64,000 bases of DNA from Parafrankia irregularis (GCF_001536285.1 NZ_FAOZ01000011.1:124001-188000), one strand, 5' to 3'. Counted from the first letter of the stretch, positions 43,241-55,763 are shown. The notes: generated by a model not told the origin, from the letters alone. Numbers and translations are program-made.

Positions 43241-45118
43241 TCAGCCGGGAATCTCGGTGAACGCTCCGACGAGCACCACGAAGATGCTGTTCGGGTCGAG
43301 GGCCGGGTAGCTCTGGGCGCCGGTCGCGTCGGAGATCCGGGCCAGCGCCTCCAGGTCGGCGTCCTCGCCATAGCCGATCGTGATGATCCGTACCGGATGC
43401 AGCGGCGAGTACTCGCGGCGCAGTGTCCGGACCAGCTCGTCGAGCGACATGCTGCCCGGGTCGGAGTTGCGGCCGTCGGTCAGCAGCACCACCTGGTTGG
43501 GCCAGCCCTCCTCATAGTGCTGGTTAAGGTGCCGGAACGCGGCGAGCGTGGTCTCGTACAGCCCGGTGTCACCGCGAGGTTCGATCCGGCTCATCTCGTC
43601 GATGACGGCCTGCCGGCGGGGCACCCCGCCGGCCTCGTCTGCCCCGTCTGCCCCGCCGACCTGTTCCTCCACCGGGCCGAGCCCGACGAGTTCGTCCCAG
43701 TCGTCGGCGCCGTGCAGCCGGGAGGAGAACCGCCACAGCCCGAGGTTGCTGCCGTCCGCGAACATCGGCAGGGCGGCCTTCGCGGCGTCCAACGCCACCG
43801 CCAGCCGGCTGCGGTCTCCGCTGGCAGGCACCGGCTCGGCCATGGAGCCCGAACTGTCCAGGACCATCAGCGTGTTGGTCCGCTGATGCACGCCGACGAA
43901 GGTCGCCTGCAGCGCGGTCATGACCGTCGGCACCGTCACCGGCTTCCTGCCCAGCTCCTGCGGCCGGGCCGCGAGCCCGGTCTCGGGTCCGAGGGAGTCG
44001 GCGGCCCCGTCGACGGTTCGGAAACCGTGACCGGCCAGCGCCGCCACGCCCCGCCCCGACCTAAGCAGCGCCAGCAGGTCCGCGGCCACCCGGCTTTTCA
44101 CCGGGTCGGACGAGACCCGGCTCAGCTGGACGTAGCGGATCTCGTCCAGCATGAGCCCGTCGGACGGGTAGGACGCGACGAGCTCGGGCCCGTCCCCGTC
44201 CGGCAGCCGCGCGCCGAGCCCGACCCCGGCGTTGTACTGGTAGACGAGGCTCTCGGAGAGCGGGATCGCGGACAGACGCGACGCGCCCGGATCGTCGAGG
44301 CCGGTGCCGCGCAGCGTCGCGAGCAGGCTCGCGTCGGAGCCCGGGAGCAGGCTCGCCGCACGTTCGAGCCGCAGGATGGCGCTGTCGGTCGTGAGATCGT
44401 CGGTGAGGTCGTCGGTGATGTCCTTCTCGATGAGCCGCGCGGCCGGCCGGTCCAGGGCCTGGGCGACGAGGACGGTCAGCGCGGACAGGCCGGACGTCGA
44501 GGTGCGCGGGTCGGGCAGGCCGATCGTGAAACCGCCCCAGGCCGCCTTCCCGTGCGCGGCCCAGTAGTCGTCATCGCCCGGCTCCGCCAGCTGCTTACCC
44601 AGGTCCGCCCAGGAGAGCTGATGTCCGGGCCACCCGAGCGCCACCGCCATCGGCCGCGGCATCGCGATGACGACGGGCGACGTGGCGATCAGCTGACCGG
44701 TGTCGGTCAGCAGCCGGTTGGCCGGTTCGGTGGTTCGCGCCAGGGCCAGCCAGTCGGCGGAGTCAGGCACCCAGACGTCGGGTATCTCCCCGGCGCCCGG
44801 GTCGCTCCAGCCGCCGCGCAGGTACGCCGCGGCCCGGCCACTGTCGACGGCGTCCACCTGGATGGACGCGCAGTACCCGAAGACGGCGGGATGCTCGTCG
44901 CGGTAGGCCGTCGCGAGCTCCTCCATCGGGTCGGCCAACGACGGGGCCACGGCGACCGTCAGCGTCACGGTGCCGGCGCAGGTGGCGACCGCCGGACTGC
45001 CACGGAGGAACACCCAGCCGCCGGTCAGGGCTCCGGCGAGCACCGGGATCGCGGCCAGCGCCGTGATCCGGCGGACGGACGGGCCGGTGCGGCGGTACCG
45101 GTGCCGGGCACCAGACAT
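43241..45118 (-). CDS. Substrate-binding/von Willebrand factor A fusion protein
   Basis: This is a 625-residue protein with one N-terminal membrane segment (ITALAAIPVLAGALTGGWVFL). An extracellular solute-binding-like region (about 50-380: VTLTVAVAPSLADPMEELATAY, DVWVPDSADWL, VVIAMPRPMAVALGWPG) is followed by a vWA domain (about 410-625) with MIDAS residues DSSGSM and LLTDGRN. The combination is recurrent in actinobacteria; it probably binds a ligand outside the cell and a protein partner through the metal site. ATG 45118 follows GGAGGTC. It is divergent from the MFS gene. The function is not established. Confidence 0.85.
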   Translation of the reverse strand: MSGARHRYRRTGPSVRRITALAAIPVLAGALTGGWVFLRGSPAVATCAGTVTLTVAVAPSLADPMEELATAYRDEHPAVFGYCASIQVDAVDSGRAAAYLRGGWSDPGAGEIPDVWVPDSADWLALARTTEPANRLLTDTGQLIATSPVVIAMPRPMAVALGWPGHQLSWADLGKQLAEPGDDDYWAAHGKAAWGGFTIGLPDPRTSTSGLSALTVLVAQALDRPAARLIEKDITDDLTDDLTTDSAILRLERAASLLPGSDASLLATLRGTGLDDPGASRLSAIPLSESLVYQYNAGVGLGARLPDGDGPELVASYPSDGLMLDEIRYVQLSRVSSDPVKSRVAADLLALLRSGRGVAALAGHGFRTVDGAADSLGPETGLAARPQELGRKPVTVPTVMTALQATFVGVHQRTNTLMVLDSSGSMAEPVPASGDRSRLAVALDAAKAALPMFADGSNLGLWRFSSRLHGADDWDELVGLGPVEEQVGGADGADEAGGVPRRQAVIDEMSRIEPRGDTGLYETTLAAFRHLNQHYEEGWPNQVVLLTDGRNSDPGSMSLDELVRTLRREYSPLHPVRIITIGYGEDADLEALARISDATGAQSYPALDPNSIFVVLVGAFTEIPG

Positions 45119-45365
45119 CAGACCGGGACCTCCGAAACGGTCGATCTACGCGAGGTGACCGTAGCGGACCCTTCTCGACCCGGCTCGACCACAGACGACC
45201 GCAGTGTCTGCATTGATGCACCCCCAAAGACCCACGCGAGCATGGTGATGCCATTGCGATGACACGGAAACGGAAGTCCCCCCGGAGGGATCACCCTTCA
45301 TTTCGTGGGCGCTCCTGCGGTGGCCCGCCATTCCGATCGGGCCGTGCACTTCGTAGGCTGACGAG

Positions 45366-46866
45366 GTGGCCTCGACCGGCAACTCGCCCGGCAAGCAGTG
45401 GACCGGTGATCTGCGTACCCTGCTTCTCGGCCGCGGGTTCCGCCAGCTCTACGCCGCCCGGCTGTCATCACAGGCCGCGGACGGTGTCTTCCAGGCAAGC
45501 CTGGTCAGCTACGTCCTGTTCTCACCGGAGCGCGCGACGTCCGCCGGCGCGCTGGCGGCGTCCCTCGCCGTGGTGGTGCTGCCCTTCAGCGTGATCGGCC
45601 CGTTCGCCGGCATCGTGCTCGACCGCGTCTCCCGGCAGCGGGTCCTCGTGGTCTCCTCCGTGATCCGCGCACTGCTGATGGTCGTGCTCGTCGGGCTGAT
45701 CCTCGGCGGGCGCACCGGCGCCGACTTCTACGCGACGGCGCTCGCCGCGGTCAGCGTGAACCGGTTCGTGCTGGCCGCCCTCTCCGCGGGCCTGCCGATG
45801 GTCGTGGACGTCGACCGCCTCGTCACCGCCAACGCGCTGTCCGTCACCTCGGGCACCGTCGCCACGCTGCTGGGCGCCGGCATCGGCAGCGGTCTGCGCG
45901 GGCTCACCGGCGGTGACGACAAGGAGGTCGCGCTGGTCGCGGGCCTCGCGGCGCTCGCCTATGTGGCCGCCGCCGTGACAGCGTCACGCCCGGCCCGGCT
46001 CGCCTTCGGCCCGGTCGAGGCGGCACCCTGGCAGGGTGCCTGGTCACAGGCCCGCAGCGTGGCCGTCGACCTGGCCGACGGCGTGCGCTACCTGTGGCAT
46101 CACGGTCCGGCGCGGCGCGCCCTGGCGGCGCTGACGGCGTCCCGGGCCGCCTACGGGCTGGTGCTGGTGCTGACGGTGCTGCTCTACCGCAACCACTTCA
46201 CCGGCGCCACGGGCGGCCTCGCCGGCCTCGCCCAGGTGGTCGCCGCCAGCGGGATCGGGACCGTGCTGGCCGCCGTGGTCACGCCCCGGGTGACACAGCG
46301 GATGCCGAAGGCGCGCTGGATCGCGATCGTCCTCGTCGGGGGGCGGTGTCGTCGAGATCGCGCTGGGGCTGCCGTTCCAGTCCCTGCTGTTCGTCGTCGC
46401 CGGCCTGCTGCTCGGCTTCTCCGCCCAGGCGAGCAAGATCTGCGTCGACACGATCGTGCAGGAGGAGACGGAGGACGCCTACCGCGGCCGGGCGTTCTCG
46501 CTCTACGACCTGCTGTTCAACCTGGCCTTCGTGGCGGCCGCCGCGGTCGCCGCCCTCATCGTGCCCGAGAACGGCCGCTCCGCGCCGACCATCATCGTCG
46601 CCGGGATCGGCTACTGCCTCGCGGGCCTCGTCTACTACCGGGCCGCGATGCGCCACCCCGAGGACCGGGTGATCCGCGGCGTCGGAGCGGCCCACAACCT
46701 GGCCGCCGACAGCCCGATCACCGACAACCCGCTCGCCGCCGGGCCGTCGATCGGCGGGCCGGTCGTCGACAACCCGGCGATCGACGGCCCGAGCGGCGCC
46801 GGCTCATCCACGATGACGAACGCGGCCAGCGCGTCACCGTCGACGAGAACGCCGCTCACAAGCTGA
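45366..46866 (+). pseudogene. MFS transporter interrupted by +1 frameshift in a G6 run
   Basis: The N-terminal two thirds (GTG 45366, KQWTGDLRTLLLGRGFRQLYAARL; about ten helices) is an intact MFS-type transporter. At 46338-46343 a run of six G shifts the frame: as given it reads VGGRCRRDRAG, whereas one G fewer reads VGGGVVEIALGLPFQSLLF and continues through VQEETEDAYRGRAFSLYDLLFNLAFVA to the stop at 46864-46866. The restored protein would be 499 residues with a polar tail. It may be a sequencing error, a phase-variable tract or a real lesion. The substrate is unknown. Confidence 0.8.
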
Positions 46867-47266
46867 CGTCGCCGCCCTGGCGGTGCGACTCAGCGCCCTG
46901 GCGGTGCGCTTCAGTGAGAAGTGGCGGATCTCGCCCCCGATATCGACCTGGCCGTCCGTGCCCACCCGCCCTCCGCACGGCGACCCACCGGGATCCCGCA
47001 CCGCCGCGCAGCACCAGCAATTAGTGTCAATAGCGCAAAAGGGGCAAAAGTCGCCCGCCAGGGATGCCGGACGAACGTGGCCACTTCCGAGCAAGGGTGA
47101 AGGATTCTGGTCGCCGGAACGACCAGAATCCTTCACCCTGTCACGCCGCCGCTCCCGCCGCTCCCGCCGCCGTTGCGGCTGCTTTCAGGCAAGGGAAAGC
47201 ACGATTGTGGCTGGCCCCGAGGGCCGCACTGGCCGCCGACGGCAAGGAACTACTGGAGGCGCTGCC
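46867..47266. other. Convergent spacer with terminator and 21-bp repeat
   Basis: This is 400 bases between the MFS gene and cca (convergent). It contains two imperfect 21-base copies starting GCCCTGGCGGTGCG (46875-46916) and the perfect palindrome at 47094-47139. No gene is supported, although the shifted MFS frame stays open to 47024. Confidence 0.6.
47094..47139. terminator. Perfect 20-bp palindrome, dispersed repeat copy C
   Basis: AGGGTGAAGGATTCTGGTCG (47094-47113) pairs perfectly with CGACCAGAATCCTTCACCCT (47120-47139) around CCGGAA. It shares the GATTCTGGTCG/CGACCAGAATC core with copies B and D but lacks their 3' module. It is a likely bidirectional terminator. Confidence 0.8.
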
Positions 47267-48748
<1,482 letters not shown>

Positions 48749-48910
48749 ACGTTCAGATTACGGGTGACCGGCCCCACCGGGACGTCCACAGCCGGTCCGT
48801 GGCCCGGCCCGTCACGCTCGGGACGTCCCGAACCAGGAACTGAGCCGATTCACGCGGACGAACCGGACACACAACGAGGCCGATTCGGCCGCTGCTCGTA
48901 CGATCAGGGC

Positions 48911-49384
48911 ATGCCCTCCCCGCCCAGGACGACGCCCGGCCGCCGGCCGCTGCGCCGGGTGGAGGAGACCTCGGCGGGTGGCCTGGTGCTCGACACGCCG
49001 TCGGCCGGGGCGAACGCGGCCCTGATCGCCCGTAGGGACAGGCGTGGGCGACTGTTGTGGTCACTGCCGAAGGGGCATGTGGAGGCCGACGAGACCACGG
49101 AGGAGGCAGCCGTCCGGGAGGTCGCCGAGGAGACCGGGGTGACCGGGGCGGTGCTGGCCCCGCTGGGCACCATCGACTTCTGGTTCGTCGCCGGGGAGGC
49201 CCGGGTACACAAGACCGTGCACCACTTCCTCCTGGTGCGCACCGGGGGCGCGCTCTCCGACGACGACATCGAGGTCGAGGAGGTCGCCTGGGTGCCGCTC
49301 GCCGAGGTCGCCGACCGCCTCGCCTACGCGGACGAACGGCGGCTGCTCGACGAGATCCCGACGATCCTCGCCGAAGCGTCGTGA
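48911..49384 (+). CDS. NUDIX hydrolase
   Basis: This is a 157-residue NUDIX protein (Rv3908/MutT4 position). The Nudix box reads [23 protein letters not shown], split here as GX5E, REVAEE and TGV elements in order, so catalytic residues are present. [10 protein letters not shown] and LWSLPKG precede it. No ribosome site is seen before ATG 48911, but TACGAT at 48899-48904 ends 6 bases upstream, suggesting a leaderless transcript. Its stop overlaps the next start (GTGA). The substrate, likely a damaged or signalling nucleotide, is unknown. Confidence 0.93.
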   Translation: MPSPPRTTPGRRPLRRVEETSAGGLVLDTPSAGANAALIARRDRRGRLLWSLPKGHVEADETTEEAAVREVAEETGVTGAVLAPLGTIDFWFVAGEARVHKTVHHFLLVRTGGALSDDDIEVEEVAWVPLAEVADRLAYADERRLLDEIPTILAEAS

Positions 49385-52164
49385 GCGTGGCCTACCCGTC
49401 CCGGCGGCGCCGGAAGGGCCGCATGCGGTTCCCGACGCGGCTCGCCGCCGGTGTGGTGGCGGCTCTCAGCCTGGCCGTGGGGGTCACCGGCGGGCAACCG
49501 GCGAGCGCTACCACACGCTCGGTGGCGGGATCGTCACTGGACAACGCCGCGACCACAGCTTCATCCACAGTTTCCACAGGGCTGTCCACAGAGTTGTCCA
49601 CAGGATCGGCCTCATCTGTGGGTATCGCGGCTGGAACGACCGCGGCAATCCAGCCGATCACCAGGACATCTCCGGACACAAGCGGCACTCCGGGCAGCTC
49701 TGGTGGCGCGTCCAGTTCCGCCGGCACGAACCAGGCCGTCCAGCTCACCGTCACCGAGGTCACTCCGCCCGGCAACGGCTCGACCGTGCTACGGATCTCC
49801 GGCTCGGTAGCTACCCAGGGCGGTGCTTCGATCACGGGGCTCGGCGTCCGGGTCGACCTCGGCGCCGCCCTGACCTCCCGCAGCCAGCTACAGAAGGTGG
49901 CCGCCGGCGGTGCGGGAGCCTCTCCCAGCTCCTCGTCGGCCGCCAGTGCGGCACTCGACGCGACCGGCGGGTTCACCGTCGATGTCCCGGTGGCCGAGCT
50001 GATTCCGGCCAGCGGCCTGGAGGTGCGCTCGGTTCAGGTCCGCGTCGTCGGCCGGGTCAACGGAGGCGCGCTGGACAGCAGGCTGGCGACGGTGACGACC
50101 TTCGTGGTCCTGTCCGCTCCCCGGGTGGCGCAGTCGCAGCGGACGCCGGTGCTGACCGTGGTACCGCTGGCGAGCAGGCCGCGGCTGCGCTCCGACGGCC
50201 TGCTCACCGACAACACGCTGGCCGGGGAGATCAAGGAGGGCGGCCGGCTCCGGGAGCTGCTGGAAGGGGTGATCCAGTCCCGCACAACGACCGTCGCACT
50301 CGGAGTCGACCCCACCTTGGTACAGGCCCTGACCCGGATGAGTACGCGGTACTCCTACGCGACACCGTCCGGGGAGACGGCCACTGAGGGCAACCTTGAC
50401 GCGATCGCGTACCTGGAGAACATCAAGACCTACGCGCGCCAGGGCGGCACCGTCTTCGCGCTGCCCTACGGGGACACCGACCTGCCCGCGCTCGTCCGCG
50501 CCGACCAGCTCGACGCGCTGAAGTACTCGGTCAACACCGGCCAGCAGGTGATCGCCGAGCTCCTGGAGAAGCCGGTACTGGCCCAGGAGGGGAGCTGGAC
50601 CGCCTTCCCCGCGGACGGGCTCGCCGACGCCGGGACCGTGAACGCGCTGAGCGCCAACGGCTACGGCACGGTGATCGTCGACGACCAGCTCCTCCCCGCT
50701 GCCCGGGGCCTGACGTACACGCCGTCGGCAGCCACCACGATGGCGACCGCGACCGGCCAGGTCCGCCTGCTGGCCGCCGACCACGTGCTGGCCGATCTCG
50801 TCGCCGACCCCGACGGCAGCGTCGACGGCAGCCAGAACGATCCCGCCCTCGCCCGCTTCCAGGCGGAGCTCGCGATGATCACGGATCAGGCACCGGACCG
50901 GCGGCGCCTCGTCGTGCTCGCGCTCCCCCGGTACGCGGCCGTCTCCGCCAGCTGGCTGCAGACCATCCTCAACACCGTCACGACGAGCACCTACTCGACC
51001 GGGATCGATCTGCGCGGCGCGACCACCGACGCCAAACTGGACGCCACCCGGCAGCGGACCGCGCTGACCTACGGCGAGGCGGCGCAGGCGAAGGAGCTGC
51101 CGACCGAGTACGTCGACCGGGTCGAGGAGATCCGGGGCAAGGCCTACGTCCTCGGGTCCGTCTTCTGCCAGCCGGACGCGACCCCGGCCCTGGCGACCGA
51201 GACCTGCCTGAGGACCAGGCGCGATCCCGTGATCAATACTTTGATCACGGGATTGTCGGCGGCCTGGCGCACGGACAGCGCGGGCGGAACCTCGCTCGTC
51301 CAGCAGGCCGACGGCGCCGTGCAGGAGAAGCAGTCCAGCATCCGGGTCGTCGGATCACAGATGGTCAACCTCACCAGCAGCCGCGGCCGGGTACCGGTCA
51401 CCCTGGAGAACAGCTCCGACTGGGACGCGACCGTGGTCGTGAAGCTGTCGTCCAGCGACCGCGGCCGACTCATCTCCGCCACCAAGATCACCAGGGTGCT
51501 CAAGGCTGGCCAGAAGGACCAGATCGAGATCGAGGTCGACGCGGAGAGCGCCGGCACCTTCCCGGTCGACATCCGGCTGGAGACCGTCGACGGCCAGACC
51601 ATCGGCCCGGAGGCGTCCGCGCGGGTGCTGGTCCATTCGACCGTCTACGGGGCCATCGCCATCGGCATCACGGTCGGGGCGGTCGGCGTGCTCTTCGCCG
51701 CCGTGCTGATTCGCCTCGTCCGCCGGCTCCGGGCCCGTTCGCGTTCCCAGGGCGCGCCCCCCGACGACCTCCCGGGCGGACCGGGACAGGCTGACGCCTC
51801 TGGCCTGCCCGCACCGGCACCCCAGGTGGCAGAACGGGCGACCCTCCCGCTCAGGAAGTACCCCTCCACCAGCGCGGGCGGGGCCCCTTATCCAGCTCCG
51901 CCCCCGCCGCCGGACTGGTTCCCGCATCACGCCGGGGGACCACACCACCCCAGTGATCCGCACCACGCCGGCGACCCGCGCCATGCCGGCGGCCTGGACC
52001 ATGGTCGCGACCCGGGCCGCACCCGCGACCCGCACCATGCCGGCGACCCGCACCATGCCGGCGGCCCGGATCTCGGCCGCGCCGGGCCGTGGAGCTTCGG
52101 CCGCCCGGCGGCACCGGCAGGGTCGACGGCCCAGCCGCAGCCCCAGCGCCCGGATGGCCGGTGA
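49381..52164 (+). CDS. DUF6049-type exported membrane protein
   Basis: GTG at 49381 overlaps the NUDIX stop and gives 927 residues. A signal segment ([22 protein letters not shown]) is followed by a Ser/Thr-rich stretch, a large extracytoplasmic region and a C-terminal transmembrane helix ([22 protein letters not shown]), then a cytosolic basic and Pro-rich tail. By position it is the Rv3909 counterpart. The tail ends with His-rich repeats ([13 protein letters not shown]). Co-occurrence upstream of murJ suggests an envelope-assembly role, but the function is unknown. Confidence 0.85.
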   Translation: MSVAYPSRRRRKGRMRFPTRLAAGVVAALSLAVGVTGGQPASATTRSVAGSSLDNAATTASSTVSTGLSTELSTGSASSVGIAAGTTAAIQPITRTSPDTSGTPGSSGGASSSAGTNQAVQLTVTEVTPPGNGSTVLRISGSVATQGGASITGLGVRVDLGAALTSRSQLQKVAAGGAGASPSSSSAASAALDATGGFTVDVPVAELIPASGLEVRSVQVRVVGRVNGGALDSRLATVTTFVVLSAPRVAQSQRTPVLTVVPLASRPRLRSDGLLTDNTLAGEIKEGGRLRELLEGVIQSRTTTVALGVDPTLVQALTRMSTRYSYATPSGETATEGNLDAIAYLENIKTYARQGGTVFALPYGDTDLPALVRADQLDALKYSVNTGQQVIAELLEKPVLAQEGSWTAFPADGLADAGTVNALSANGYGTVIVDDQLLPAARGLTYTPSAATTMATATGQVRLLAADHVLADLVADPDGSVDGSQNDPALARFQAELAMITDQAPDRRRLVVLALPRYAAVSASWLQTILNTVTTSTYSTGIDLRGATTDAKLDATRQRTALTYGEAAQAKELPTEYVDRVEEIRGKAYVLGSVFCQPDATPALATETCLRTRRDPVINTLITGLSAAWRTDSAGGTSLVQQADGAVQEKQSSIRVVGSQMVNLTSSRGRVPVTLENSSDWDATVVVKLSSSDRGRLISATKITRVLKAGQKDQIEIEVDAESAGTFPVDIRLETVDGQTIGPEASARVLVHSTVYGAIAIGITVGAVGVLFAAVLIRLVRRLRARSRSQGAPPDDLPGGPGQADASGLPAPAPQVAERATLPLRKYPSTSAGGAPYPAPPPPPDWFPHHAGGPHHPSDPHHAGDPRHAGGLDHGRDPGRTRDPHHAGDPHHAGGPDLGRAGPWSFGRPAAPAGSTAQPQPQRPDGR
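49561..49602 (+). promoter_or_regulatory. Array of four DnaA-box-like 9-mers inside DUF6049 gene
   Basis: TCATCCACA (49561), GTTTCCACA (49570), CTGTCCACA (49582) and TTGTCCACA (49594) lie on one strand with spacing 9, 12 and 12, exactly as at 41639-41680. They encode the [15 protein letters not shown] part of the protein. Confidence 0.65.
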
Positions 52165-55100
52165 TGGGACCGTACGACGGTCGTGGCCGGCGTCCGTCCG
52201 ACGATCATCATGATGATCGTCCCTACCGCCCCGCGGCCGACGATCCGTATGTGGTCGAGCGGTACACCGGCCACGGAGACGACCAGTACGTGAACGCACC
52301 CGAGCCGGGCACGGAAGCACCACCGTTTCCCGATGCCCGCGAGCGCCCGGACAGCTACCGTCCGAACGTGGCCCGACCCGCCGGAGACTCCGCAGCGCAC
52401 TGGGACGACCCCGCCCAGCACCGGGGCCGGGCGACCCAGCCCCCGTATGAGCAGCAGCGCGACGGGTGGGGGCCAGCCGACGGTCACCTGCCGCCGGCTA
52501 CCCGGTCACGATCTTCCCAGGACCACGATGGCACGTACGGGCAGGGCGGTTACGAATCGGCGGCCCGCTACGACCCGCCCCGGCACAGCGACCAGCACGG
52601 CTACGACGACCCGCAGGCCTACCGCGATCAGCAGGCCTACGACGACCCGCGTCGGCGCAGCAACCAGCACGGGCACGGCGCTGGCGACGGCTACGGCGAT
52701 CAGCGCCGAATCAGCGACCAGCGTGGCTACGACGATCAGCGTGGCTACGGCGATCAGCGCCGGAACAGCGACCAGCGTGGCCACGGTGACCAGCGGCGGC
52801 TCAGCGACCAGCGCGGCTACGGCCCAGGCGCACCGGGTTACGACGACGGTGCCGGGTACGGCCAGCCGGTACCCGATCAGAACGCCGGCCACGCAGGCCG
52901 CGCGGGCTACATCAACCGCGCCGAATACGAAGAATACGAACGGAGCCGGCGCGGTGACCAGGCACGCCCGCCGACCGACCCCGGCCAGGCCCGGTATCCG
53001 GGCGGATCGTCGCCCACCAGTCGGGTGCCGTCCGGCTCCGCCTATCCGGGCGGTCCACCGACCCCACCGGCGCCGGCACGGCCACCATCACCGGTAGCCG
53101 GCCACCACAACACCGGAAGCCCGTACGACGGCGGAGCCGGCCGTATCACCCCGTACCCGGGCACGTCGCCTAAGTCTTACCAGGTGGACGACGAGCGGAT
53201 CAGCGGGTACCCCGCCGACCCGCGGGGACCTGCCGAGCGGGGTGAGCAGACCCGCAGGCTCCCGAGCGCTCCGCCTGTCCCGCCCCCGTCCGAAGGGGGG
53301 CCCGCGACGCGGGCGGCGCATGCCCGCACACCGGCCCCAGGCACCGCCCCCCGCGGCCACCCGGTGCACCACGGCGAGCCGACACACCACGTCGGGCCCG
53401 CGCACGACAGCGGGCCGATGCACCACAGCGAGCCCTCACACCACAGCGGGCCGATGCGGCACGGCGAGCCCGTGTACCTCAGCGAGCCGACGCGGCACAC
53501 CGGGCCGCCCCGGAACCGCCCGCCCGCGCAGCCGCCCGTCCAGCCGTTCGAGGACCTCGACGAGCCGCCCTACGAGCCGGTCCATGACGCGGCCTACGAG
53601 GAGCCCTTCGAGGACGTCCGCGAGGGGCCCTTCGAGGAGGCCTACGAGGACGCCTACGACGATCGCACCGCTCGGCTGCCACCGCCGAGCACGGCGCCAC
53701 CCAAAGCCAGGACCCCGCGGCCGGCGGCACCGGCCCGGAAGGGCCCGCCGCGGCAGCCACCGGCCCCGGCCGGCCGGCGGACGACGTCCACGCAGACCGG
53801 CCGGGGCACCGGCACCGGTAGCCGCAAGAAGGCGCCGGCGAAGAGCGCCGGCCTGGGCCGGGCCAGCGGCATCATGGCGATCGGCACCATCGCCTCGCGG
53901 GCCACCGGCTTCCTGCGCACCGTCGCGATCTCGGCGGCGATCGGCGTCGGTGTGGTGAGCAACGCGTACACCACCGCGAACACGACCCCGAACGTCCTCT
54001 ACGACCTGCTGCTCGGCGGCATCCTCACCAGCGCCGTCGTCCCGGTGCTGGTCCGTGCCTCGAAGGAGGATCCGGACGGCGGGGACGGCTTCGCGTCGTC
54101 CCTGGTCACCCTGACGGTGCTCGGCCTCGGCGCCGCCGTGGTCCTCGGGATGATCCTCGCCCCCGAGATCATCGGCATCTACATGCACGGCAACGATCCC
54201 GCCAAGAAGGCGCTGGCGACGGACCTGCTGCGCTGGTTCATGCCCCAGGTGCTCTTCTACGGGGTCGGCGCGGTGCTCGGGGCGATCCTCAACACCAGGC
54301 AGTCCTTCGCCGCGCCCATGTTCGCGCCGGTGCTGAACAACCTGGTGGTCATCGCGACCTGTGTGGCGTTCTTCCTCGTCCCGGGCGACCGCCCACCGAC
54401 GGTGGACGGGATCACCGACGCCCAGACCTTCGTCCTGGCCGGCGGAACCACCCTCGGCGTGATCATCATGACCGTCGCGCTGCTCCCGACCGTGCGTGCC
54501 GTCGGCTTCCGCTACCGGCCCCGCCTCGATCTGCGCCACCCGGGGCTGCGGTCGGCCTACCAGCTGGCGGGCTGGACGCTGCTCTACGTCCTGGTCAGCC
54601 AGCTCGGCTTCGCGGTGATCACCAATCTGACGAACGACAAGCACAGCGAAGTCACCACGATCTACCAGAACGCCTACCAGCTCTTCCAGCTCCCCTACGC
54701 GATCATCGGCGTCTCGGTGGTCACCGCGCTGCTCCCCCGGATGAGCAACCACGCGGCCGCCGGCAAGACCGCGCTCGTCCGCGAGGACCTGTCGACCGCG
54801 ACCCGGATGACGGTCACCGCGATCGTTCCGTCCGCCCTGTTCCTGCTGGCACTGGGCCGCCCGATCGCCGTGACGATCTTCAACCACGGCGCGGTCGACG
54901 TCGCCGGCGCGGTGCGGATCGGCGACTCCCTGAGCGCCTTCGCCATCGCGCTCGTGCCCTTCGCCCTGTTCCAGGTGCAGCTGCGAGCCTTCTACGCCTA
55001 CCGGGACAGCCGCACCCCCGCGCTGGTCAACATCGGCGTGGTCGCGACGAACATCGTCGCCGCGCTCGTGCTTTCCCACCTGGCGGCGCCGGAGCACCGC

Positions 55101-55763
55101 GCGGTCGTGCTGCCGCTCGGCTTCGCGCTCGCATACATGATCGGCCTGGTCGCGACGACCGTCCTGCTGCGGCGCAAGCTCGGCGGCATCGACGGCAACC
55201 GCGTCGCCCGGGTGACGACCCGGGTGAGCGTGACAGCCGGCATCGGCGCCGTGCTGGCCAGCGTCATCGCGGACGTCGTCCGCGACCTGCTCGGGCACGG
55301 CTGGCTCGGGTCGGGGATCGCGGTCGTCATCGGGCTCGTCGCCGGCGGTCTCGCCTTCGTCGTGATCTCGGTGCGCAGCGGGCTCTACGAGATGACGGCG
55401 CTGATGCGGATGGTCGGCGGCAAGCTCGGCGCGGGCAAGGGCGGCGCGGGCAAGGGCGGGACGTCCTCGGGCGGACGTCCCGCGGCCAGCCGGTCGTCGG
55501 GGCCGCCCAGGGTCCCGGCGGATCAGGATCGCGCCCGTGAACCGCGGGAGCGGCGCGAACCACGCGAACAGCGCGGACGCGATGCCGGCGGGCGCGATCC
55601 CGGTGGGCGAGGTCCCGGCGGTAGCCGCAGCGGTGGCGGACGTGGCCGCAGCAGCGGCACTGACAACAGCGGACGCGGTGGACGTGGCAGCGGCGAACGC
55701 GGGTCGCGGGGGTCGTCCGGAGGCCGCGGCGGCCCCCCCGACCCGCGGCGTCGCCCCCGCTGA
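52164..55763 (+). CDS. murJ: Lipid II flippase MurJ with long disordered ends
   Basis: MurJ (MviN) flips the peptidoglycan precursor lipid II. ATG 52164 shares a base with the previous stop (TGATG) and gives 1199 residues. The first roughly 565 are disordered and repeat-rich: DQRGYGDQRRNSDQRG-type units and HHSEPSHHSGP-type units. The transporter core (about 570-1090) begins ASGIMAIGTIASRATGFLRT and includes NTTPNVLYDLLLGGILTSAVVP (shown in part) and about 14 helices. A Gly/Arg/Ser-rich tail follows. In M. tuberculosis a pseudokinase is fused to MurJ; here it is the separate gene at 56617. Confidence 0.93.
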   Translation: MGPYDGRGRRPSDDHHDDRPYRPAADDPYVVERYTGHGDDQYVNAPEPGTEAPPFPDARERPDSYRPNVARPAGDSAAHWDDPAQHRGRATQPPYEQQRDGWGPADGHLPPATRSRSSQDHDGTYGQGGYESAARYDPPRHSDQHGYDDPQAYRDQQAYDDPRRRSNQHGHGAGDGYGDQRRISDQRGYDDQRGYGDQRRNSDQRGHGDQRRLSDQRGYGPGAPGYDDGAGYGQPVPDQNAGHAGRAGYINRAEYEEYERSRRGDQARPPTDPGQARYPGGSSPTSRVPSGSAYPGGPPTPPAPARPPSPVAGHHNTGSPYDGGAGRITPYPGTSPKSYQVDDERISGYPADPRGPAERGEQTRRLPSAPPVPPPSEGGPATRAAHARTPAPGTAPRGHPVHHGEPTHHVGPAHDSGPMHHSEPSHHSGPMRHGEPVYLSEPTRHTGPPRNRPPAQPPVQPFEDLDEPPYEPVHDAAYEEPFEDVREGPFEEAYEDAYDDRTARLPPPSTAPPKARTPRPAAPARKGPPRQPPAPAGRRTTSTQTGRGTGTGSRKKAPAKSAGLGRASGIMAIGTIASRATGFLRTVAISAAIGVGVVSNAYTTANTTPNVLYDLLLGGILTSAVVPVLVRASKEDPDGGDGFASSLVTLTVLGLGAAVVLGMILAPEIIGIYMHGNDPAKKALATDLLRWFMPQVLFYGVGAVLGAILNTRQSFAAPMFAPVLNNLVVIATCVAFFLVPGDRPPTVDGITDAQTFVLAGGTTLGVIIMTVALLPTVRAVGFRYRPRLDLRHPGLRSAYQLAGWTLLYVLVSQLGFAVITNLTNDKHSEVTTIYQNAYQLFQLPYAIIGVSVVTALLPRMSNHAAAGKTALVREDLSTATRMTVTAIVPSALFLLALGRPIAVTIFNHGAVDVAGAVRIGDSLSAFAIALVPFALFQVQLRAFYAYRDSRTPALVNIGVVATNIVAALVLSHLAAPEHRAVVLPLGFALAYMIGLVATTVLLRRKLGGIDGNRVARVTTRVSVTAGIGAVLASVIADVVRDLLGHGWLGSGIAVVIGLVAGGLAFVVISVRSGLYEMTALMRMVGGKLGAGKGGAGKGGTSSGGRPAASRSSGPPRVPADQDRAREPRERREPREQRGRDAGGRDPGGRGPGGSRSGGGRGRSSGTDNSGRGGRGSGERGSRGSSGGRGGPPDPRRRPR

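Noticed and set aside
52560-52830. CRISPR-like periodic repeats within murJ
   Set aside because: The periodicity is codon-based and imperfect (DQRGYG units) and lies inside an open frame.
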